Below are positions 27,495 to 36,110 of a stretch of 64,000 bases of DNA, piece after piece. Position numbers and translations under genes: made by a program. Below the pieces are notes generated by a model that was given only the letters and a program-made list of their open reading frames with translations, did no database searches and was not told where the DNA came from. How positions within the stretch are numbered: the first letter of the stretch is position 1; every line of letters begins with the position of its first letter. The DNA is taken from the NCBI GenBank assembly GCA_964586785.1, contig CAZPHS010000004.1, forward strand, positions 1 through 64,000. Direction: 5' to 3'. The stretch comes from SZUA-584 sp041656035 (GTDB lineage Bacteria; Bacillota; Clostridia; Christensenellales; SZUA-584).

Positions 27495-27529
27495 AAAAAG
27501 GGTTTCAACACTCTTTTTTATTGAAACCC
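27495..27529 (-). terminator. Terminator facing the permease remnant
   Basis: GGGTTTCAA (27500-27508) pairs with TTGAAACCC (27521-27529). On the minus strand the stem is followed by five Ts, so it would end transcripts coming from the permease remnant or thrS. Confidence 0.7.
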
Positions 27530-27561
27530 AATTAATTATTACGTCGGCAGCCCAATGTTTG

Positions 27562-27798
27562 TCAGCTCTTTGATCTTGATTTGGAATAAACATCGAAAGC
27601 AACCGCTGCCAACAAAACAAGACCTTTAATCGTTTGCTGTAAATCTATGCTCACGCCCACAATCGTCATGCCGTTATTTAGAACACCCATCAGCAGACCG
27701 CCGACAATTGCTCCCACGACGGTGCCTATACCGCCCAAGGTAGAGGCGCCGCCTATAAAGCATGACGCTATCGCGTCATAATGACGCTTTCGGCACAA
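27562..27798 (-). pseudogene. C-terminal remnant of a sugar ABC transporter permease (MglC/XylH type)
   Basis: Encodes about 72 recognisable residues: YDAIASCFIGGASTLGGIG, a GGLLMGVLNNGM segment and an IKGLVLL-AVAFDVYSK end. These match the last part of ribose/galactose/xylose permeases, which are normally about 330 residues or more. The first six codons (MCRKRH) are unrelated. Nothing upstream continues the protein because thrS begins 17 bp away. The terminator is kept. Probably the tail of a lost importer; a lone function is unlikely. Confidence 0.75.
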
Positions 27799-27814
27799 AA
27801 AGACCTTTAAGCAG

Positions 27815-29746
27815 CTAAAAAATAACCTTGTTTTCTATCTCGCCACGCACCATTTTGATAAACGCTTCGCCGTCCATCTCGCCTATATCGCCCTGTCCGC
27901 GCTTTCGTATGGCCAACGTGCCTTTTTGCACCTCGTTGTCTCCTGCCACAGCCATATACGGTATGCGCTCACCGCGCGCTTCTCTTATCTTATAGCCTAT
28001 CTTTTCGCTGCGCCCGTCGACTGCGCAGCGCACTCCGGCGCTTTTCAATCTTTTTTCCCATTCGCGCAGATAATCTATTGAGCGGTCGGTTATCGCCATA
28101 AGCCGCACCTGCTCCGGCGCCGTCCACAAAGGCAGAGCGCCTTTGTACTTCTCTATAAGCATGGCGATTGTGCGCTCGTAGCAGCCTATGGACGAGCGGT
28201 GTATTACATACGGGCGTCTTTTCTCTCCGTCCGAATCCACATAAGTCATGCTAAAACGCTCCGGCAACGCAAAATCTATCTGCACCGTAAAAAGAGTGTC
28301 TTCCTTGCCGTACACGTTCTTAAACTGCAAATCAAGCTTAGGACCGTAAAACGCGGCTTCGCCGTCCGCCTCGGTATAATCAAGACCTATCTCGTCGAGT
28401 ATGCGCTTCATAAGCGCCTGAGTGGTCTCCCATGCCTTTGGGTTGTCTATATATTTTTCGGTATTATTCGGGTCCCACTTGGAGAAACGGTAACGTATCT
28501 CTTTTTCAACGCCCAGCGCGCTCATAACATAGCTTATCAAATCGAGCACCGCCTTAAACTCGTCCGCCACCTGCTCCGGAGTGCAGATAATGTGCGCGTC
28601 GGCAAGCGTAAACTGACGCACTCGTATAAGACCGTGCATCTCGCCCGAGGCCTCGTTTCTAAACAGCGTAGCCGTCTCCGCGTAGCGTACAGGCAGCTCG
28701 CGGTAGCTGTGTATTTCCGAATTGTACATAAGAAACTGGAACGGGCATTCCATAGGCCTTAGCGCTAAAACGTCTTCGCCGCTTCTCTCGTCTCCTATAA
28801 CAAACATACCGTCCTTGTAATGGTCCCAATGCCCCGATATTTTGTAAAGGTCGCTTTTGGCCATAAGAGGGGTGCGTACATGCATATAACCGCGCTTCTC
28901 CTCCTCGTCCTCAACGAAACGTATAAGCGTCTGCATAAGCTTGCCGCCTTTAGGCATAAGCATAGGCAGCCCCTGGCCTACAACGTCGCTTGTCATAAAA
29001 AACTTAAGCTCGCGCCCCAATTTATTATGATCTCTCTCTTTTGCCTCTTTTTGCATTTCAAGATAAGCCGAAAGCTCTTCGTGCTTCTCAAACGCCGTGC
29101 CGTATATGCGCGTTAGCATCTTATTTTTTTCGCTTCCGCGCCAGTAAGCCCCCGCCACGCTTAAAAGCTTAAATTGCTTAACCCTGCCGGTAGACGGAAC
29201 ATGCGGACCCGCGCAAAGGTCGGTGAATTCTCCCTGGCGGTAAAAGCTTATTACCGCGTCACTTGGCAATTCCCGTATAAGCTCCTGTTTATACGGCTCG
29301 TCCTTCGTTTTTTCAAGCGCCTCGTTATAACCCAGTTCAAATCTTTCTATCGGCAAATCCTGCGCCGTTATGCTACGCATTTCTTTTTCAATTCTCTCCA
29401 AATCGGTAGCGTCAAAAGGCTTTTGCACATCAAAGTCGTAATAAAAGCCGTTGTCTATGGAAGGGCCTATCGCCAGTTTAGCTTCCGGAAACAGCCGCAG
29501 CACAGCCTGAGCCATTATATGCGCCGCGCTGTGCCGCAGCGTTTTTTTACCGTCTTCATCATCAAAAGTTAGTATCGTAACCCTGCTGTTTTCTTCCGGC
29601 ACCGCGTCAAGCCCCTTTACCTTATCGTCTATCAAAACGGCAAGCGCTTTTTTGGCAAGATTGGCCGATATCTCCGCCGCAATTTTGCCCGCGCTGCTGC
29701 CGTCCGCAAATTCTCTTTTCTCGCCGTTTGCCATAATAATTTTCAT
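27815..29746 (-). CDS. thrS: Threonyl-tRNA synthetase
   Basis: 643 residues: N-terminal TGS domain (1-60), second editing-type domain with HSAAHIMAQAV (about 72-82), class II catalytic core with RPMECPFQF (zinc cysteine), motif 2 FRNEASGEMHGLIRVRQFT and motif 3 IGCYERTIAML, and a C-terminal anticodon-binding domain. It charges tRNA-Thr. The start follows TGAGG. A T-box leader directly upstream controls it. Full length, no defects seen. Confidence 0.97.
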   Translation of the reverse strand: MKIIMANGEKREFADGSSAGKIAAEISANLAKKALAVLIDDKVKGLDAVPEENSRVTILTFDDEDGKKTLRHSAAHIMAQAVLRLFPEAKLAIGPSIDNGFYYDFDVQKPFDATDLERIEKEMRSITAQDLPIERFELGYNEALEKTKDEPYKQELIRELPSDAVISFYRQGEFTDLCAGPHVPSTGRVKQFKLLSVAGAYWRGSEKNKMLTRIYGTAFEKHEELSAYLEMQKEAKERDHNKLGRELKFFMTSDVVGQGLPMLMPKGGKLMQTLIRFVEDEEEKRGYMHVRTPLMAKSDLYKISGHWDHYKDGMFVIGDERSGEDVLALRPMECPFQFLMYNSEIHSYRELPVRYAETATLFRNEASGEMHGLIRVRQFTLADAHIICTPEQVADEFKAVLDLISYVMSALGVEKEIRYRFSKWDPNNTEKYIDNPKAWETTQALMKRILDEIGLDYTEADGEAAFYGPKLDLQFKNVYGKEDTLFTVQIDFALPERFSMTYVDSDGEKRRPYVIHRSSIGCYERTIAMLIEKYKGALPLWTAPEQVRLMAITDRSIDYLREWEKRLKSAGVRCAVDGRSEKIGYKIREARGERIPYMAVAGDNEVQKGTLAIRKRGQGDIGEMDGEAFIKMVRGEIENKVIF

Positions 29747-29771
29747 CTTTTATAACCTCATTCCATAAAAT

Positions 29772-29998
29772 AAAAAAACCGTGCGCTCAAAACTGCACGG
29801 GACGATTTTCAAAACCGCGGTTCCACCCATTTTCCGCCGCCGCATAAATTTTGGCGATGGCTCTTTATTGCCCGGTAAGGGGGGCGCCCCGCGAAATGGA
29901 AAAGCCGGTACCGCTTTTTTATGGCGCCGCCGCACTTTCAGCCCAAGGTGCGCCGTCTCTTTTTGCGCCTTTATACAAAAGCTTTTTCTTTTCCATGC
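29772..29998 (-). promoter_or_regulatory. T-box leader of thrS with ACC specifier
   Basis: Read on the minus strand: stem I is closed by ATGGAAAAG/CTTTTCCAT (29988-29996 with 29896-29904) and contains an AGAGA motif. ACC (29907-29909), a threonine codon, sits at the expected specifier place. The T-box sequence TGGGTGGAACCGCGG (29815-29829) is followed by a terminator, CCGTGC/GCACGG (29795-29800 with 29779-29784), and a seven-T run. Uncharged tRNA-Thr should stabilise the antiterminator and switch thrS on. Confidence 0.92.
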
Positions 29999-30020
29999 TC
30001 CGCAAAATATTTACCGAATG

Positions 30021-30050
30021 ATTATATTACCCGCCCCGCCGTTATGTCAA
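30021..30050 (-). promoter_or_regulatory. Promoter of the thrS T-box leader
   Basis: Minus strand: TTGACA (30045-30050), 18-bp spacer, TATAAT (30021-30026). Both hexamers are perfect. The -35 box abuts the stop of the HdeD-like gene. Confidence 0.85.
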
Positions 30051-30602
30051 CTATCTCAAATCCGCCCTTCCGCCGCCCGCTTCGTCACTGCGCACTTTTT
30101 TTAGTATGCTTAAGCCCGCGCGCGCCGCGCCTATTACTATGGCAGTGATTCCAAGGAATAATACGTGGTCTATTCCTATAACAAAGGGCAGCACAAGAAG
30201 CGCGGCTCCTATCAAAAACAGAAAAACCCCCACGCGGGCGCTCAGCTTTTTTTCGGCGTCCTGCCGGGCGTATATTATACGGAATGTACCGAACACTATA
30301 AACCAGCTGCCAAGCAGAGCGCCAAGATGCGCGGGCGAATTATGTATTATTATAACCAGCAAAAACATAATAAAGTTTAGAAGCCCGTGAACAAGAAAAG
30401 GTATAAACAGCCTGTTGTCGTCCGTTGTTTTAACCGCCATGAATATATTGTATATCCCAAAGCCGAGTATGCCCGAGCCCAGCAAAAAGGTGAGCGCTCC
30501 AAGACCGGCCAAAGGCCACGCTATTAAAAATACGCCCGTTAAAAGTATAATAAGCCCTATAATCATTGTAAACCACCAAGTTGTCGTCTTTGCGGTTTGC
30601 AT
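30051..30602 (-). CDS. HdeD-family (DUF308) membrane protein
   Basis: 183 residues, six predicted membrane helices arranged as repeated pairs, with the family's G-I-L-L-G--LI-WP-A opening. HdeD is linked to acid resistance in Escherichia coli; in Firmicutes the role is unknown. The start follows CGGAGGGA. The short charged C-terminus ends right at the thrS promoter. Confidence 0.8.
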   Translation of the reverse strand: MQTAKTTTWWFTMIIGLIILLTGVFLIAWPLAGLGALTFLLGSGILGFGIYNIFMAVKTTDDNRLFIPFLVHGLLNFIMFLLVIIIHNSPAHLGALLGSWFIVFGTFRIIYARQDAEKKLSARVGVFLFLIGAALLVLPFVIGIDHVLFLGITAIVIGAARAGLSILKKVRSDEAGGGRADLR

Positions 30603-30689
30603 TTGTCCCTCCGAAAAATTACTTCATCAAAATAATACCACCAAAACAGTATACAAAACAAGACATCTTTGGCTCTGTTTAATAAATAT

Positions 30690-31511
30690 TTAAAATCCCT
30701 CGCCCAAAACCTCTTTTACATCGGCGACTATAACAAAGGCGTTCCCGTCTATTTTTTTAACGAGCCGTTTTAGCTTTGCGCCTTCGGTATACCACCTTAA
30801 TACACACAGCAGCACCTCCTTCGGCTGCCCGCTGTAGAGCCCCTTTGCGCGCAGCGCGGTGACCCCCCTCCCCAACTCCTCCATGATAGCCCGGGAAATT
30901 TCGGCGCCTTTGTCGGATATAATATAAAACGCCTTCGCCAAAACAAGACCGACAGTCATGGCGTCTATAAGTTTAGATGTAATATATATCGACGCTATGG
31001 CGTAAAGCGCCGCCTGCGGCTTGAACATCGCGCCTGCCGCCGCGACTACAACAAAATCTATAATGAACACAAAAGAGCCGACGCCTAAAGATTTAAACCG
31101 CCCGCTCAGCATTTTTGCCGCCATGTCCGTTCCGCCCGTCGAGCCGCCCGAGCGGATAACAAGCCCAACGCCGGCGCCCATAAGAACCCCGCCGTATACG
31201 CAGCCTAAAAATAAATCCTCGCCGCCAATAACCGGAATTATCTCCGCGAGCGCCGAGTAAAGCGCGAGCGCGTAAAGCGTGCGTATGGCAAAGCTTTTTC
31301 CAACCATGCGAAAGCCAACCACAAAAAGCGGAACATTGAGCGCCGCTATGGCCGCCCCCAGAGGAAACCCGAACAAATGATAAAGTATTGTGGCGATTCC
31401 GCTTATGCCGCCGGCGGCTATCTTATTGGGTACAAGAAACAAGTTAAGCCCCGCTACGGCTATGGCGACGCCGGCGGTTATCACCATATAATCTTTTACG
31501 CGCCGGTTCAT
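30690..31511 (-). CDS. YitT-family membrane protein
   Basis: 273 residues: about five membrane helices (residues 8-170), with the GGISGIATILYH and GSTGGTDMAAKML motifs of the YitT/DUF161 family, and a cytoplasmic C-terminal DUF2179 domain (about 215-270) with GVTAL-A-GLYSGQPKEVL. The function is not established. The start at 31511 has AAAAGGAGA before it; an upstream start would add an unrelated 43-residue tail. It lies 46 bp downstream of mazF. Confidence 0.85.
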   Translation of the reverse strand: MNRRVKDYMVITAGVAIAVAGLNLFLVPNKIAAGGISGIATILYHLFGFPLGAAIAALNVPLFVVGFRMVGKSFAIRTLYALALYSALAEIIPVIGGEDLFLGCVYGGVLMGAGVGLVIRSGGSTGGTDMAAKMLSGRFKSLGVGSFVFIIDFVVVAAAGAMFKPQAALYAIASIYITSKLIDAMTVGLVLAKAFYIISDKGAEISRAIMEELGRGVTALRAKGLYSGQPKEVLLCVLRWYTEGAKLKRLVKKIDGNAFVIVADVKEVLGEGF

Positions 31512-31557
31512 GCTTTCTCCTTTTAAGTAATAAGCGGAAGAGACAATCTCCTCCGCT

Positions 31558-31917
31558 TTAGTCTTTGTCGTTCGGCTTTGTATTATCAAACCCCATGCTG
31601 ATAGATATCGCCTCGTCAACACGAAGCATATCGCTTTCACTCAGCCGGCCCACTTTTTTTATCAGCCTTGATTTATCAATCGTCCTTATCTGTTCGAGAA
31701 GAACAACGCTTTTTTCGCACAGCACATCCGCATTAATTACGATATGCGTCGGCAGCCGCGCCTTTCCCGTATTTGATGTTATGGCCGCCACTATAACCGT
31801 TGGGCTGAACCTGTTGCCGGTGTCGTTTTGTATCACAAGCACAGGACGGATGCCGCCTTGTTCTGAGCCGGTCACGGGGTTTAAATCCGCGTAGTAAACA
31901 TCCCCTCGCTCAATCAT
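31558..31917 (-). CDS. mazF: MazF/EndoA-type endoribonuclease toxin
   Basis: 119 residues. It has the PemK/MazF opening RGDVYYADLNPVTGSEQGGIRPVLVIQND and the later strand PTHIV, ending in an EQIRTIDKSRL segment like Bacillus EndoA, which cuts mRNA at UACAU. The start follows GGGGTGA. No antitoxin is seen: only 96 bp separate it from the amidohydrolase gene upstream. The cognate antitoxin may be elsewhere, or the gene may be a housekeeping orphan. Confidence 0.9.
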   Translation of the reverse strand: MIERGDVYYADLNPVTGSEQGGIRPVLVIQNDTGNRFSPTVIVAAITSNTGKARLPTHIVINADVLCEKSVVLLEQIRTIDKSRLIKKVGRLSESDMLRVDEAISISMGFDNTKPNDKD

Positions 31918-32013
31918 AGTTCACCCCGCAATATGCTGTTATGGTTTCCCTATATATAATATGACAGAGGTATGTACTATGTTTGCGGGCGGCATTTTTT
32001 GCTTTTGGCTTTT

Positions 32014-32796
32014 CTAAATAAGCGCGAGCGCGTTTTTATATAGTATTTTGTCTATATCATCCGCGGGAAGATTAAGAGACCTAACAGCCGCTATCTCGTC
32101 GTCAGCGCGTTTCCACGGGGAATCGGTGCCAAAAAGCACCCTTTCCGCGCCGTGACGGCGTATCATATCCGCCATTGCGCCGCCGCCAAGCGCGTGGTGG
32201 GAAAACGAGGTGTCGAAATATATCGGAAGCCCCGTTAAAAACTCATCGACGTCGCGCCACAGCGAATAGCTGCCCATATGCGCCGCCACAATTGTCAGCC
32301 CCGGTATATTGTCGGCTATCTTTCTTATCATAACAGGCGTGCAATGCACCGGCACGGGATATCCTATATCGATTCCGGCGTGCAGCACAAGAACAAGCCC
32401 CAAATCCCGCAGCGCCTCGTAAAGAGGCATCATGCGCGGCTCGTCCGCGTAAAAATGCTGATAATCCGGATGAAGCTTAACGCCCCTAAAGCCTGATTCT
32501 TTTACCCTCTCCGCCGACGAGTAAAAATCCTCGTCGTCCGGGTGAAGCGCCCCGTAGAAGGTCAGCTTGTCGCTTTTTGCGCCGCATGCCCATTCGTTTA
32601 TACGCCTTACCTGAGAAGGCTTTGTCGCTACCGGCAGCACGACGCTTTTATCCACCCCGCACAGCGCCATATGCCCAACAAGCCCTTCCGCCGTGCCGTC
32701 GTGAACCGCGGCGACATCCGCGCCCGCCTCAAGTTTTTTTATCGCCGACGCCGCTATGGAATCGGCAAAACAATGTGCGTGAAAATCTATTACCAT
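32014..32796 (-). CDS. Amidohydrolase-family metal enzyme
   Basis: 260-residue TIM-barrel hydrolase with the metal-site motifs in order: DFHAH (residues 4-8), KLHPDYQ, a histidine in VLHAG, another in AAHMG and the aspartate in FGTDSPW. It belongs to the Amidohydrolase_2 group, whose members include decarboxylases and lactonases. No pathway partner is beside it, so the substrate is unknown. The ATG at 32796 follows TTTGGAG. Confidence 0.82.
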   Translation of the reverse strand: MVIDFHAHCFADSIAASAIKKLEAGADVAAVHDGTAEGLVGHMALCGVDKSVVLPVATKPSQVRRINEWACGAKSDKLTFYGALHPDDEDFYSSAERVKESGFRGVKLHPDYQHFYADEPRMMPLYEALRDLGLVLVLHAGIDIGYPVPVHCTPVMIRKIADNIPGLTIVAAHMGSYSLWRDVDEFLTGLPIYFDTSFSHHALGGGAMADMIRRHGAERVLFGTDSPWKRADDEIAAVRSLNLPADDIDKILYKNALALI

Positions 32797-32900
32797 GTGA
32801 ATCTCCAAAAAAGTTATACGTATATTTTACTACGCATGGTAAAGATGGGCAAGCACGCAATTGCGCCGGCCTTATAAGGTTTAAAAGGCGGCCTTTTTTG

Positions 32901-33728
32901 TTAAATCATGTCCTCGGTAAACTCTACCCTTCCGCCGAAAACATCTTTTATAGTCTCTATTATGCGGGCATCGAAAAAGCGTTCCCTGTTGTGAACTATT
33001 ATCGAAAGCGGCGCTATGTTAACCAGCGCGCTTAGCAGCGCGTCGTCCTTATCGGCTTCCTTTTCATTCACGCGGCATTTTAGCATACAGAGCCTCTCGT
33101 CAAGCAGCATGTATTCCCCGTCGCCGTCCACGCAAAGGTGTACCTTGCGCACGCGCGGAATTCTTATTTTAACAAACAGCCGCAGTATTTCAACGAATTC
33201 AACATATTCGCGTTTTTTTATATAATCCTCAACACATCGGCAAAGCTCCCTCTCCCAGAATTCCAGATAATCCTTCATGCGAAAGCGCATAAAACCCTCG
33301 AGCATCATCGTTTCCGATTCGTTCTGCGCAAACGCGTCTTTAATGCGCTGCTTTACTTCCCTTTTGCAGTAAGCTATCTCGTCCTTTTGGCCTTGCGTGC
33401 CATACCACAGCCTTTTAAGAGCCTTTACAAGTATATCGCATTGTTCCTTTTCGGACAGAAAATAATAGTCCTGCTTTAACAGCTTAACCATAAAGCGAAT
33501 CTGCAGGTTTTCCACAATGATATCCGAAAGTATGGTGCATAATATTAACTTTTCTTTTTCGCCGTCGTTTTCACTGTCCGTTAAGGTTACCTTAACTATT
33601 CGCCCCTGCGAGCCGTCCACTTCGCTTATGCCGACAAGACAGCCGAGCCGCAGCGCGTCATGCGTGCGGTTGGCTATAAGCGGCGTAAGCTCCATTCCTT
33701 TATCTTCAATCCCAATATTTATATCCAA
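32901..33728 (-). CDS. ytxC: Sporulation protein YtxC-like
   Basis: 275 residues. The central part contains EGFMRFRMKDYLEFWE and then VEDYIKKREYVEFVEILRLFV, the hallmark of the YtxC family, which is restricted to spore-formers. The C-terminus has a VHLCVDGDGEYMLLD strand. The molecular role is unknown. It starts at TTG 33728 behind AAGGGTGAT. Single gene on the minus strand, divergent from an ABC exporter operon. Confidence 0.8.
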   Translation of the reverse strand: MDINIGIEDKGMELTPLIANRTHDALRLGCLVGISEVDGSQGRIVKVTLTDSENDGEKEKLILCTILSDIIVENLQIRFMVKLLKQDYYFLSEKEQCDILVKALKRLWYGTQGQKDEIAYCKREVKQRIKDAFAQNESETMMLEGFMRFRMKDYLEFWERELCRCVEDYIKKREYVEFVEILRLFVKIRIPRVRKVHLCVDGDGEYMLLDERLCMLKCRVNEKEADKDDALLSALVNIAPLSIIVHNRERFFDARIIETIKDVFGGRVEFTEDMI

Positions 33729-33843
33729 ACAATAATCACCCTTTATTTCGCTGTACTATATAATTTATGCCGCACGAAAATAAACGTTTCTCACTTTAAT
33801 TTTTGCATTTATCCCAAAATACTCTCGTTGTAATTTATGTATG

Positions 33844-33872
33844 TTGCGCAGATTATTGCCTTATGATAATAT
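33844..33872 (+). promoter_or_regulatory. Promoter of the ABC-2 exporter operon
   Basis: TTGCGC (33844-33849), 17-bp spacer, TAATAT (33867-33872), 42 bp before the TTG start. Confidence 0.5.
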
Positions 33873-33914
33873 GGAATAAATTACTCAATACGTTTTGCCG
33901 GAGGCTTTAAAAAA

Positions 33915-34844
33915 TTGCTGCAAATCATTAATTTAAAAAAGTATTTCAAGAATATAAAAGCGGTTGATGATATATCTTTTGCCGTCGAAAAGGGCGATAT
34001 TTTCGGTCTGCTTGGCCCGAACGGCGCCGGCAAATCCACCGCCATTTCTATGATAGCAACGCTTTTGACACCGGACGGCGGGCATATACTTTACAACGGC
34101 GGCGATATTGCCCAAAACCCGCGACCTTTGCGGCAAAACTTGGGGCTCGTCCCGCAGGAGATTGCGCTGTATCCCGGTTTATCCGGACTTGAGAACTTAA
34201 AATTCTGGGGGCGCGCGTACGGTTTGTCGGGCGCCGCGCTTAGCAGGCGAATCGAATATGTTTCGGAAATCATAGGCATAAATGAGCGGTTAAAGCACAG
34301 GGTAAAAAAGTATTCGGGCGGTATGAAAAGGCGGCTTAATATAGGAGCGGCGCTGCTGCACGAGCCTAAGCTTATTATTATGGACGAGCCGACGGTCGGC
34401 ATAGACCCGCAATCACGCAGCCACATACTCGACACCGTACAGCGGCTTGCCGAAAACGGCGCCACCGTTATATACACCAGCCACTACATGGAAGAAGTAG
34501 AGCTTTTATGCAACCGCCTTTGCATTATGGACAACGGGCGCATAATAGCTTCCGGTACAAAAGACGAAATCGTCAAATCGGTGGGCGCGCTAAGCGAGCT
34601 TGAGCTGAAGCTCTCAAAGCGGGACGAGCGGCTTTTCACAGCCGTGGCGGCCGCGAAAAGCGTTGTTAAGGCGACATCGGACGGCTCTGTTATAAGCGTA
34701 ATAGCAAACGACGCGGAAAAAGCTTCGCGGGAAATTTTAGCGCTTGCCGGAAAAAGCAGCGCGGGCATAGTGTCTTTTGAAATAAAAAGGGTAAGCCTCG
34801 AGACGGTTTTTTTAAACCTGACAGGCCGCGCTCTAAGGGACTAG
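33915..34844 (+). CDS. ABC exporter ATP-binding protein
   Basis: 309-residue ATPase of the DrrA/NatA type: Walker A GPNGAGKS at 34-41, signature YSGGMKRRLNIG, Walker B LIIMDEPTVG, H-loop in TSHYMEE, and a C-terminal regulatory extension. It starts at TTG 33915 after CCGGAGG. The two permease genes follow at 3 bp each, forming a complete exporter with two different permease subunits. The cargo is unknown; drugs, lipids or peptides are typical. Confidence 0.9.
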   Translation: MLQIINLKKYFKNIKAVDDISFAVEKGDIFGLLGPNGAGKSTAISMIATLLTPDGGHILYNGGDIAQNPRPLRQNLGLVPQEIALYPGLSGLENLKFWGRAYGLSGAALSRRIEYVSEIIGINERLKHRVKKYSGGMKRRLNIGAALLHEPKLIIMDEPTVGIDPQSRSHILDTVQRLAENGATVIYTSHYMEEVELLCNRLCIMDNGRIIASGTKDEIVKSVGALSELELKLSKRDERLFTAVAAAKSVVKATSDGSVISVIANDAEKASREILALAGKSSAGIVSFEIKRVSLETVFLNLTGRALRD

Positions 34845-34847
34845 TTT

Positions 34848-36107
34848 ATGAAATTAAAAGACATCATTTTAAAGGATATCCGCGTCGTTCTTCGCGACCG
34901 CGTTGCTCTTATGTTCATTTTTTTAATGCCGGTGGTGCTTATTACTATATTAAGCTTTGCGCTTGGGGGCTTGTTTACCGCCGAGGGTTTCTCAATGGGA
35001 CATATAAATATAGCCGTTGTGGACAACGACGGCGGGCAGCCTCAATCCGGCGCGTTTGATATAAACGAGGCTCGCGTTTACACTGTGTTGGATGCCGAGG
35101 ATGTCGCTTCGTTTATAAGCTACGAGATTATGGAAGAATCGTCCGCGAAAGACAAGCTTGACGCGGGCGGTATAGACGCGTATATAACAATACCAGACGG
35201 CTTTTCGGCAAACATTATGCGGGCGATGTCCGGTATGGAAAGCGGCGGAACGCAGCTTTCCGTTACGGGTTCCCCTAACAGCGCGTTTAAAGCGGGCATA
35301 GTAAACAGCATTGTTAAGGCATACGCCGAAACGCTCTCCATGCTCTCAACTGACATTAAGCTTCTTATAAACTCCGTAACGGAAAGCGGGAATTTTTCGC
35401 GGCAGACCATTGAGCGGCTTGATATTAAGTCTTTCGTTAAAAGCCTTGCGCAGCCGCCGTCCGTAAATATCAGCTTGGAGGGAGTAGCGGCAAGAGAGCC
35501 GCTTACCAGCTTCTCGTACTATTCCATAGCTATGACATGCATGTTTATACTGTATTCCGCCGGTCAAGGCAGCACTTTCTTATACACCGAAAGCGAGGAG
35601 CGCACATTGCAGCGGCTCTCCGCCTCGGGAGTATCAGGCGTAAAGCTGCTGTGCGGCAAAGCGTTCGCCGTATTTGCGCTGTGCCTTATACAGCTTACGG
35701 CTCTGCTTGGTTTTTCCACACTGGTATTCGGTATCAACTGGGGAAACCCGTATATTTTTATGGCTATATCCGCGTGCGCGGCGGTTTCGGTAACAGGGCT
35801 TGGAACGCTGCTTATGGTGATTGTGTACCGCGCGGGAAATCCGGGAATAGGCACCGTTTTCCAGAGCGTTATAGTGCAGGTTCTCGCGCTGCTGGGAGGC
35901 AGCTTCCTGCCTCTTGCCGTACTGCCTAAGTTTTTCTCGTCTCTCGCGCTTTTTACGCCTAACGGGCTTGCCGTAATGGCGTATACGGGAAACGTATCGG
36001 GAGCGCCTTTAGGCGAGATACTGCCTTTTATGCTGGGAAGCGTTGCCATAGGCGTTGTGTTGGCGGCGGCGGGCGCGGCGCTGTTCCCGCGTGAAAGGAG
36101 AGCTTAA
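34848..36107 (+). CDS. ABC-2 type exporter permease (first subunit)
   Basis: 419 residues: one N-terminal membrane helix (about 22-45), an extracytoplasmic domain (about 46-220) and five to six helices near the C-terminus, as in the YhgE/NatB-like ABC-2 family. It keeps the G-L-L-F-R--R motif in the loop between helices as ERTLQRLSASGVSG. It works with the ATPase just upstream and the second permease downstream. Confidence 0.85.
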   Translation: MKLKDIILKDIRVVLRDRVALMFIFLMPVVLITILSFALGGLFTAEGFSMGHINIAVVDNDGGQPQSGAFDINEARVYTVLDAEDVASFISYEIMEESSAKDKLDAGGIDAYITIPDGFSANIMRAMSGMESGGTQLSVTGSPNSAFKAGIVNSIVKAYAETLSMLSTDIKLLINSVTESGNFSRQTIERLDIKSFVKSLAQPPSVNISLEGVAAREPLTSFSYYSIAMTCMFILYSAGQGSTFLYTESEERTLQRLSASGVSGVKLLCGKAFAVFALCLIQLTALLGFSTLVFGINWGNPYIFMAISACAAVSVTGLGTLLMVIVYRAGNPGIGTVFQSVIVQVLALLGGSFLPLAVLPKFFSSLALFTPNGLAVMAYTGNVSGAPLGEILPFMLGSVAIGVVLAAAGAALFPRERRA

Positions 36108-36110
36108 CAT

